Shown one piece after another: positions 1 through 4,800 of a stretch of DNA of 5,765 bases (the stretch's first letter is position 1; each line of letters begins with the position of its first letter). The stretch covers positions 1-5,765 of the forward strand of contig USLT01000053.1 of NCBI GenBank assembly GCA_900555585.1. Reading direction: 5' to 3'. Made by a program: the position numbers and the translations under genes. The notes beneath the pieces are model-generated. The model saw nothing but the letters and a program-made list of their open reading frames with translations. It did not search any database and was not told the DNA's origin. Source of the stretch: an uncultured Collinsella sp. (GTDB lineage: Bacteria; Actinomycetota; Coriobacteriia; Coriobacteriales; Coriobacteriaceae).

Positions 1-718
1 GGGGCAGGCCCGCCTCGAGCGTACGCAGGCATTCCGCTTCACGGTCGTTGAATTCCTGGAAAAGAAATTCAGTATCGGCGACCTCGAAGTTGTAACGGGA
101 GTATTGACGCTCGTTTTCGAGATAGACGTCTCCGTAGGTGAACACGATGCCGTCTTTCCCGCGGCTCCAGACAATATCGAACATGCTGTCGACACCCTGG
201 ATGTACATAGTGAGACGTTCAAGGCCGTAGGCTATTTCCACGGGAACGGGATTGCATTCGAATCCGCCGACCTGCTGGAAGTACGTGAACTGAGTGACCT
301 CCATGCCGTTGAGCCAGACCTCCCAGCCAAGACCCCAAGCACCGAGCGTGGGGCTCTCCCAGTCGTCCTCCACGAAGCGGACGTCATGCTCGGCGGGATC
401 GAGCCCGATAGCCTTGAGGGACTCGAGATAGAGCTCCTGGCTGTTGACCGGGGAGGGCTTGATCAGGACCTGGAACTGATAGTAGTGCTGCATGCGGTTG
501 GGGTTCTCGCCGTAACGGCCGTCGGCCGGACGGCGGCAGGGCTGCGCATAGCAGGCGGCCCAGCTCTTGGGCCCCAGGGACCGAAGCGTGGTGGCGGTGT
601 GGAAGGTACCGGCACCGACCTCGGAGTCGTAGGGCTGCATGATCACGCAACCCTGGTCGCCCCAGAACTGCTGGAGGCGCAAGATGATGTCTTGGAAGGA
701 AAGAGCTGAAGTGTTCAT
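1..718 (-). CDS. glyQ: Glycyl-tRNA synthetase alpha subunit (partial, 3' end beyond window)
   Basis: The alpha chain of the heterotetrameric bacterial glycyl-tRNA synthetase, a cytoplasmic class II enzyme; it carries the site that activates glycine with ATP, while the beta chain (GlyS) is needed for tRNA recognition. The 239 visible residues match my memory of E. coli GlyQ almost without gaps. Landmarks are [11 protein letters not shown] near residue 28, the motif 2 region with [14 protein letters not shown] at 62-75, the very conserved stretch [20 protein letters not shown] at 129-148, and motif 3 YGLERLTMY at 164-172. The family is about 290-300 residues long, so roughly 50-60 C-terminal residues lie left of the window, where glyS would be expected. 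The ATG at 718 fits the family start and has a GAGGAG at 730-735 about 11 bases upstream. It lies 70 bases after lepB on the same strand. That gap is far too short for a T-box leader. Identification is very secure. Confidence 0.97.
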   Translation of the reverse strand, partial: MNTSALSFQDIILRLQQFWGDQGCVIMQPYDSEVGAGTFHTATTLRSLGPKSWAACYAQPCRRPADGRYGENPNRMQHYYQFQVLIKPSPVNSQELYLESLKAIGLDPAEHDVRFVEDDWESPTLGAWGLGWEVWLNGMEVTQFTYFQQVGGFECNPVPVEIAYGLERLTMYIQGVDSMFDIVWSRGKDGIVFTYGDVYLENERQYSRYNFEVADTEFLFQEFNDREAECLRTLEAGLP

Positions 719-760
719 GGACCTGCTATCTCCTCGATGATGGAAGTTACACGATTGAAT

Positions 761-769
761 AGTATCTCA
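761..769 (-). promoter_or_regulatory. Possible extended -10 promoter element for glyQ
   Basis: In the 70-base gap between lepB and glyQ the minus strand reads TGAGATACT, which resembles an extended -10 element (TGn followed by GATACT, four of six matches to TATAAT). I see no good -35 box at 16-18 bases. It could give glyQ its own promoter, or glyQ may be read through from the rpsP-lepB operon. The gap contains no obvious terminator hairpin with a T-run. Weak evidence. Confidence 0.25.
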
Positions 770-788
770 CAGGTTCGCGCGCAAAGCG

Positions 789-1340
789 CTATAGGAGGCC
801 GATGCGATCGAGGGGCCAGTAGCGCGCGAAGGCGACGCCGATGATGGAGTCCGTCGGAATCGAACCGAAGTACCGCGAATCCGCGGAGTTCTCGCGGTTA
901 TCCCCCATCACCCAGGCATGCCCCTCCGGAACGATGAAGGGATATCGAACGGAAGCGTTCGGGGCTTGCTGCATGAGCGGGTAGGAGGAACCGACGGCAT
1001 AGGGCTCGTCAAGGGGCTCCCCGTCGACGAAGACGCGACCGCCACGCAAGGAGACGACCTGACCCTCGGTGGCGATGACGCGCTTGACGAGGATATCGTG
1101 ATCGGAACCGCCCTCGGGATTGTCGAAGACGACGACGTCGCCCGCCTCCACGGGGCGGTCGAGATTGACCGTCACCTTCTGGGCGAGCAGATGGTCGCCG
1201 ATCTCGATGGTATGCTCCATGGAGCCGGTGGGCACGACGAAGGGGCTCACGATGAACGTGCGGACGAAGAGGGAGGCAACGACCGCGATCGCGATGACGA
1301 GCACCCATTCCAAGATGGGATGAAGCGCGTGCTTATTCAT
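789..1340 (-). CDS. lepB: Signal peptidase I
   Basis: A membrane-bound serine protease (family S26) that cuts signal peptides from exported preproteins on the outer face of the cytoplasmic membrane. With the ATG at 1340 it has 183 residues. One N-terminal membrane segment (about 10-30, rich in Val/Ile/Ala) is followed by the catalytic Ser40 in PTGSMEHT, the general-base Lys86 in LVKRVIATEG, and the late conserved box GDNRENSADSR at 146-156. A single membrane anchor and this size are typical of Gram-positive and actinobacterial SPase I. The start was chosen because its ATG overlaps the trmD stop by 8 bases (ATGAATAA) and a GGGGGAG lies just upstream at 1344-1350, although the 3-base spacing is short. 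An in-frame ATG at 1352 would add four residues; the longer reading from 1403 only runs back into trmD. The overlap implies translational coupling to trmD. Function is certain, exact start less so. Confidence 0.95.
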   Translation of the reverse strand: MNKHALHPILEWVLVIAIAVVASLFVRTFIVSPFVVPTGSMEHTIEIGDHLLAQKVTVNLDRPVEAGDVVVFDNPEGGSDHDILVKRVIATEGQVVSLRGGRVFVDGEPLDEPYAVGSSYPLMQQAPNASVRYPFIVPEGHAWVMGDNRENSADSRYFGSIPTDSIIGVAFARYWPLDRIGLL

Positions 1341-2112
1341 AGTCTCCCCCATCCAGATTCCGCCGTTCGGCAAGGAGCCGCTCTGCGTACTCGCGCTCGG
1401 CATCGGTCAGGCCCGCGGTCTCGATGAGGTCGGGGCGCCAACGACAGGTGCGCTCGATCGCGTTGCGGCGGCGCCACGCATTGATCGCGGCATGGTCGCC
1501 GGAGCGAAGGATATCGGGAACGACGCGGCCCTCGAACTCGGCCGGCCTGGTGTACTGCTCGTATTCGAGCAGGCCGCCATCGAGCGAAGTGGCGAACGAT
1601 TCGTCCTTGCTGCTCATGTCGTCGCCCAGGGCGCCCGGGAGCAAGCGGATCACCGCATCGGCAACGACCATCGCGGGGAGCTCGCCCCCGGTAAGGACGT
1701 AATCACCGATGCTCAAACGCTCATCGGCTAGCTCGTAGGCGCGCTCATCGATACCCTCGTACCTGCCGCATACGAACAAGATCCTGTCCTTCTTCGCCAA
1801 ACGCTCGGCGACATGTTGGTCGAAGCGATTGCCACAGGGGGTGAAGAAGATGACGTAGGGCTCGTTCTCGGGATCAGAGGCGCGAAGATCGCGAACGGCC
1901 TCGAAGATGGGCTCGACCTTCATGAGCATGCCGGGACCCTCGCCAAAGGGCTCGTCATCGACGGTACGATGGCGATCATGCGTCCAATCCCGAAGGTTAT
2001 GGGCCTTGAAATCAAAAAGCCCGGCAGTCCGGGCGCGACGAAGTATCGAGGTGGACATGACGGGCTCGAACATCTCGGGAAACACCGAAAGGGCTTCGAT
2101 CAGCATCCGCAT
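1333..2112 (-). CDS. trmD: tRNA (guanine-N1)-methyltransferase
   Basis: Methylates N1 of G37, next to the anticodon, using S-adenosylmethionine, which prevents +1 frameshifting; it is a cytoplasmic SPOUT-fold homodimer. The 259 residues match the usual ~250. Visible motifs are LSVFPEMF at 8-15, THDRHRTVDD at 44-53, the glycine loop FGEGPGM at 56-62, the knot region FVCGRYEGIDER (113-124) and SIGDYVLTGGELPAM (134-148), Arg156 (equivalent to E. coli Arg154), YTRP at 187-190, and the C-terminal tRNA-binding part with SGDHAAINAWR. Two positions differ from the usual family pattern: Glu58 in the glycine loop and Glu171 where E. coli has Asp169. The ATG at 2112 has GAGGGGAG close upstream; the ATG at 2106 aligns better with the usual N-terminus and is a real alternative. 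It follows rimM by 31 bases and overlaps lepB by 8. Confidence 0.97.
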   Translation of the reverse strand: MRMLIEALSVFPEMFEPVMSTSILRRARTAGLFDFKAHNLRDWTHDRHRTVDDEPFGEGPGMLMKVEPIFEAVRDLRASDPENEPYVIFFTPCGNRFDQHVAERLAKKDRILFVCGRYEGIDERAYELADERLSIGDYVLTGGELPAMVVADAVIRLLPGALGDDMSSKDESFATSLDGGLLEYEQYTRPAEFEGRVVPDILRSGDHAAINAWRRRNAIERTCRWRPDLIETAGLTDAEREYAERLLAERRNLDGGDYE

Positions 2113-2143
2113 CCCACTCCCCTCATGATTGCCATGATTGTTC

Positions 2144-2659
2144 TTAACTGTCGATCAAACCGTCCATGATGCGGACGGAAATCGGTCCGTCGTCGGAAAC
2201 CTCGGTGACAACGTGATCGATCACGGGGATGAGCACCTCGCCGTGACGGGAGCCATCGACGACCCACACGTCGTTCGCGGGGGTCTGCATGACCTCCACG
2301 ATGGAGCCGAGCGACCCGTATCGATCATCGACGACCTCGCGACCGAGAAGGTCATCGAAGGCGACATCGAGCGGATTGAGATCGATGTCCTCCGTGCGCG
2401 CGAGAACGTAGCAGCCGACGAGCTTCTCCGCGCCATGAAGGTCATGGGAGCAGGAGAACGAGACACGGCCGCCATCGAGGGTCGGCGCGACGGATTCAAC
2501 GGATACGAAGCGATCCCGGTCAAGGGCGGGCGGCGTCAGAGCAACGCGCATACCCTCTTCGACGACGAAGGGAAGGCCGGGCAGCGAAGCTACCACGACC
2601 TCCCCCTTTGACCCGTGGGTCTTTACCACACGGGCTATGTTCTTGTAGCGGCTGGACAA
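2144..2659 (-). CDS. rimM: 16S rRNA processing / 30S maturation factor RimM
   Basis: An assembly factor that binds the 30S head, through protein S19 in characterised systems, and promotes 16S rRNA maturation. From a TTG start at 2659 it has 171 residues, right for the family (about 165-180). The N-terminal RimM domain begins with ARVVKTHGSKGEVVV at 9-23, containing the signature THGxxGEV. A C-terminal PRC-barrel domain follows from about 98 (DLLGREVVDD, NDVWVV at 129-134, LIPVI at 143-147) and the protein ends in the usual GLID-type tail. The frame stays open back to an ATG at 2752, but that extension is an Arg/Ser-rich shadow of khpA and would overlap it by 89 bases. TTG is the only plausible start near the homologous N-terminus. 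No good Shine-Dalgarno is visible (only AGGA two bases before the TTG); the start lies 4 bases after the khpA stop, so translation is probably coupled. Confidence 0.93.
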   Translation of the reverse strand: MSSRYKNIARVVKTHGSKGEVVVASLPGLPFVVEEGMRVALTPPALDRDRFVSVESVAPTLDGGRVSFSCSHDLHGAEKLVGCYVLARTEDIDLNPLDVAFDDLLGREVVDDRYGSLGSIVEVMQTPANDVWVVDGSRHGEVLIPVIDHVVTEVSDDGPISVRIMDGLIDS

Positions 2660-2663
2660 GATC

Positions 2664-2966
2664 CTAGCCCAAGACCTCGACCTCGACGGAAGTGCCGAGT
2701 CGAGCGGCCAGCGCGCGCGAAAGCGTGCGAACGGCCTTGATGGTGCGCCCATGGCGCCCGATAACCTTGGCGACGTCGTTCTCGGCGACGGTCACCTCGA
2801 TGGTAGAGGAGTCGGTGCCATCGATGACCTCGAGGCTCACGGCGTCCGGATCGTCCACGATGCTCACAACGAGATACTCGACAAGGTCGGCGATGCGGTC
2901 GGAGAGAAGAACCTCGTCCCCCAACGCGCAATCGCCTTCGAGTTCGGTGGCAAGATCAGCAGACAC
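2664..2966 (-). CDS. khpA: KH-domain RNA-binding protein KhpA (YlqC family)
   Basis: A small single-KH-domain protein that binds RNA in the cytoplasm; in Gram-positive bacteria the family partners with KhpB (Jag) and affects cell division, cell-wall synthesis and sRNA function. The 100 residues contain the family core LVEYLVVSIVDDPDAVSLEV at 28-47 and the KH signature VIGRHGRTIKAVRTL at 68-82, with the GxxG loop Gly70-Gly73. Most members are 75-80 residues, so this one carries about 24 extra, acidic N-terminal residues. The start is a GTG at 2966 with AGGAG nine bases upstream, formed by the last codons of rpsP; a TTG further in (residue 15) lacks a comparable site. It sits in the classic slot between rpsP and rimM, 6 bases after the former and 4 before the latter. 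Family assignment is secure; the role is by homology. Confidence 0.93.
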   Translation of the reverse strand: MSADLATELEGDCALGDEVLLSDRIADLVEYLVVSIVDDPDAVSLEVIDGTDSSTIEVTVAENDVAKVIGRHGRTIKAVRTLSRALAARLGTSVEVEVLG

Positions 2967-2972
2967 GTGGAT

Positions 2973-3299
2973 TTACTCCTCGGAAGCCTCGGCCTCGGCA
3001 GCAGCGGCCTCCTTGGCGAGCTGCTTCTTGGACTTCTTGGGCTCGGCGGCGAACTTCTCGCCCTCGTTAGCGGCGCGGACGAGCGCGGCGACGGCGTCGG
3101 TCAGCTGAGCGCCCTTGGCCTGCCAGTCAGCGATCTTCTCGAGATCGAGGTTGATGGTCTTAGGGGTGGTCAGCGGGTTGTAGCGGCCGACCTCCTCGAT
3201 CAGACGACCATCGCGGGGCGAACGGGCGTCGGCGACGACGACGCGGTAGTACGGGCGCTTCTTAGAGCCGTGACGAGCGAGGCGAATCTTGACTGCCAA
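2973..3299 (-). CDS. rpsP: 30S ribosomal protein S16
   Basis: A primary-assembly protein of the small ribosomal subunit that binds 16S rRNA. The 108-residue product begins [19 protein letters not shown] and contains [21 protein letters not shown] and a conserved core to about residue 85. It then has a Lys-rich and Ala/Glu-rich tail ending EAEASEE, as in many actinobacterial S16 proteins (the plain family length is about 80-90). The start is a TTG at 3299, not ATG: it alone gives the canonical MAVKIR N-terminus and has a full GGAGGAG six bases upstream. The reading frame happens to be open further upstream, to 3461, but that part has no S16 similarity and crosses the promoter region. This is the first gene of the leftward rpsP-khpA-rimM-trmD-lepB block. 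Confidence 0.97.
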   Translation of the reverse strand: MAVKIRLARHGSKKRPYYRVVVADARSPRDGRLIEEVGRYNPLTTPKTINLDLEKIADWQAKGAQLTDAVAALVRAANEGEKFAAEPKKSKKQLAKEAAAAEAEASEE

Positions 3300-3305
3300 T
3301 GCAAA

Positions 3306-3312
3306 CTCCTCC
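3306..3312 (-). promoter_or_regulatory. Ribosome binding site of rpsP (decides a TTG start)
   Basis: The minus strand reads GGAGGAG, then six bases (TTTGCA), then TTG. This strong Shine-Dalgarno match at ideal spacing fixes the non-ATG start of rpsP at 3299. Confidence 0.85.
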
Positions 3313-3318
3313 AACCAA

Positions 3319-3332
3319 GCAGCAGATGCTGC
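3319..3332 (-). promoter_or_regulatory. Hairpin in the rpsP leader
   Basis: A perfect inverted repeat, GCAGCA and TGCTGC around two bases, would fold in the rpsP mRNA as a five-base-pair stem with a four-base loop. It ends six bases before the Shine-Dalgarno. It could tune ribosome access or mRNA stability, but a stem this short can occur by chance. Confidence 0.35.
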
Positions 3333-3354
3333 AACGATAAACAAACAGCTGATA

Positions 3355-3383
3355 ATGATACGCCAACGACGGGAGCAGGTGAA
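3355..3383 (-). promoter_or_regulatory. Candidate sigma70-type promoter of the rpsP operon
   Basis: On the minus strand TTCACC (3378-3383, four of six matches to TTGACA) is followed after 17 bases by TATCAT (3355-3360, five of six matches to TATAAT). Transcription would start near 3348 and leave a leader of about 49 bases containing the hairpin at 3319-3332 and the strong ribosome binding site. This is the best promoter match in the intergenic region, judged by eye only. Confidence 0.45.
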
Positions 3384-3393
3384 GTCTTCTTTA

Positions 3394-3413
3394 CGACTTC
3401 TTCGAAGTTGTCG
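3394..3413. repeat. 20-bp dyad, operator-like, between divergent rpsP and dinB
   Basis: The arms CGAC and GTCG flank CTTCGAAG, with TT on both inner sides, so eight of ten base pairs are symmetric about 3403/3404. The dyad lies 10 bases upstream of the candidate rpsP -35 box and about 60 bases before the dinB -10 box. A nearby GAAGTC at 3381-3386 repeats part of one arm in inverted sense. A 20-bp dyad at this place resembles a repressor or activator site, but it does not match a LexA site and I cannot name a regulator. As plus-strand RNA it would fold into an eight-pair stem (one G-U) with no T-run after it, so it is not an intrinsic terminator. Confidence 0.45.
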
Positions 3414-3426
3414 CAGGCGATTCCAT

Positions 3427-3454
3427 ATCTTAGCCATGATTATCGAAATTGCAA
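3427..3454 (-). promoter_or_regulatory. Second, weaker promoter candidate for rpsP
   Basis: The minus strand reads TTGCAA (3449-3454), a 16-base spacer, then TAAGAT (3427-3432, four of six matches to TATAAT). It would give a longer leader that includes the 3394-3413 dyad. It may be an alternative or additional start, or chance. Confidence 0.22.
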
Positions 3455-3474
3455 GAGACACATCGAAACAGCGC

Positions 3475-3480
3475 TATACT
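3475..3480 (+). promoter_or_regulatory. Candidate -10 box of dinB (leaderless transcript)
   Basis: TATACT (five of six matches to TATAAT) ends six bases before the dinB ATG, so the usual +1 position falls on the A of the start codon. No Shine-Dalgarno precedes the ATG, consistent with a leaderless mRNA, which is common in actinobacteria. No good -35 box is seen: TTGCAA at 3449-3454 is 20 bases away and GAGACA at 3455-3460 only 14. Confidence 0.45.
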
Positions 3481-3486
3481 GCAGCT

Positions 3487-4800
3487 ATGAGAAGCGAACA
3501 TACATACGGTCTGGGCGACCGATTCGATTCAGACGCCTTCACGTCCACCTTCTTCGGGAGGTGGGGCGGCCCCGCGATCGGGCTGCTCGACCTCGACGCC
3601 TTCTTCGCCAGCGTCGAGCAGCTCGACCATCCGGAATGGCGCGGGCGGCCGGTGATCGTCGGGGGCGACGCTAAAAGGCGCGGCGTCGTCTCCACGGCCT
3701 CATACGAGGCGCGAAGGTACGGCGTACGGTCGGCGATGCCGTCGGCCCAAGCGGAACGTCTCTGCCCCGAAGCCATCTGGACCCCCGGACACTTCGGCCG
3801 ATACCGCGAGGTCAGCGCCAAGGTGATGGACATCCTCGCCGACGAGACCCCCTACGTTGATAGGGTGTCGATCGACGAGGCGTTCTTCGATATCTCTCCC
3901 GGAAGATTCTCCCATGAGAATCCCATCGAGATCGCTCGGAGGATTTCCAGTCGGGTCTCGGACCTCGGCATAACCTGCTCGATCGGCCTCGGTCGAAACA
4001 AAACCATCGCGAAGATAGCGAGCGAGCGAGACAAGCCGCGCGGCCTCACGATCGTCGCTCCGGGGACCGAGGCCTCGTTCCTCGCCCCGCTCCCGGTGCG
4101 CGCCATGAGCGGAATCGGCAGCAGGACGGAAGCGGCGCTGGCATCGATCGGGATCAGGACGCTCGGACAGCTCGCTTCGGCGCCCCTCGAAGCGCTCGAG
4201 CAGGCTTTGGGCGCCAGCGCCGAGACAGCGCGGCTTCGTGCCGCGGGACTCGAGCAGAGCGCGGTTTCGCCCATCGACGCGCCCGACGAAGTCAAGTCGA
4301 TAAGCAACGAGCGCACGTTCGAGCAAGACCTGACAACGAGGTCGGATATCGAGGCCGCGATCCTGCTCCTGTGCGAATCTGTTGGACGCCGCCTGCGGAC
4401 GCGGGGCCTCGCCGGACGCACCGTGAGCCTCAAATTGAAATACGGATACGAAACCGGCCGGAGCTGCCAAAGGAAGCTCCCCCATCCGACTGATGATGAG
4501 AACGTGTTCGCGCCGATCGTGATCGAGCTGCTGGACCAGATATGGGCGCCAGGCATGAACGTCCGCTTGGCAGGGGTCGGCATGAGCGGATTCGAGGACG
4601 AACGCGAGATCCAGATGGACCTGTTCTGCGAGCTCGATGATCGCGGAGCGGTGTCGAGCGATCGAAGGAGCCTTGCGGTTGCCCTGGACGCCGTAAGGCA
4701 GCGGTTCGGCGAGGGCTCCGTCGGCTACGGAAGGGGTGTGCGCTTCGAGCGCGAGATCGTGGACCCCTCGAAGTTCCTGACGAACAACGTCCCGCGCTAG
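3487..4800 (+). CDS. dinB: DNA polymerase IV (Y-family translesion polymerase)
   Basis: A low-fidelity polymerase that copies past damaged template bases and is recruited to stalled forks by the beta sliding clamp. The 437 residues hold the whole Y-family plan. Motif I LLDLDAFFASVEQ has metal ligand Asp35 and steric-gate Phe40. Next come VVSTASYEARRYGVRSAM at 67-84, the catalytic pair SIDEAF (Asp130, Glu131), and GLGRNKTIAKIASERDKP at 167-184. The thumb helix-hairpin-helix has GIG at 209-211, and the little-finger domain starts around SNERTF at 273-278. A clamp-binding motif QMDLF lies at 376-380, followed by a ~57-residue tail with ALDAVRQRFG. About 30 residues precede motif I, more than in E. 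coli Pol IV. The ATG at 3487 is chosen because it follows a -10 box closely; the open frame back to 3289 is antisense to rpsP and promoter DNA. Divergent from rpsP, convergent with the GT8 gene. Confidence 0.96.
   Translation: MRSEHTYGLGDRFDSDAFTSTFFGRWGGPAIGLLDLDAFFASVEQLDHPEWRGRPVIVGGDAKRRGVVSTASYEARRYGVRSAMPSAQAERLCPEAIWTPGHFGRYREVSAKVMDILADETPYVDRVSIDEAFFDISPGRFSHENPIEIARRISSRVSDLGITCSIGLGRNKTIAKIASERDKPRGLTIVAPGTEASFLAPLPVRAMSGIGSRTEAALASIGIRTLGQLASAPLEALEQALGASAETARLRAAGLEQSAVSPIDAPDEVKSISNERTFEQDLTTRSDIEAAILLLCESVGRRLRTRGLAGRTVSLKLKYGYETGRSCQRKLPHPTDDENVFAPIVIELLDQIWAPGMNVRLAGVGMSGFEDEREIQMDLFCELDDRGAVSSDRRSLAVALDAVRQRFGEGSVGYGRGVRFEREIVDPSKFLTNNVPR

Noticed and set aside
104..709. Plus-strand open frame of 201 codons antisense to glyQ
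   Set aside because: The minus strand encodes a near-perfect GlyQ here; the plus frame has no family features.
719..788. T-box riboswitch in front of glyQ
   Set aside because: Glycine T-boxes are common for glyQS in Gram-positives, but the gap is only 70 bases and shows no T-box consensus or terminator/antiterminator pair.
781..793. GCGC-rich short palindrome at the end of lepB as a terminator
   Set aside because: The stem is only about four pairs and no T-run follows on the minus strand.
2660..2752. ATG start for rimM at 2752
   Set aside because: It adds 31 Arg/Ser-rich residues that are a shadow of khpA; RimM proteins begin a few residues before the ARVVKTHG segment.
3289..3486. 66-residue upstream extension of the dinB frame
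   Set aside because: It would start with TTG inside rpsP on the opposite strand, lacks a ribosome site and runs through promoter and dyad sequences; it has no Y-family similarity.
2751..3674. Plus-strand open frame of 307 codons over khpA, rpsP and the start of dinB
   Set aside because: It is antisense to two certain genes and out of frame with dinB; the repetitive Gly/Leu stretch mirrors the Ala/Glu-rich S16 tail.
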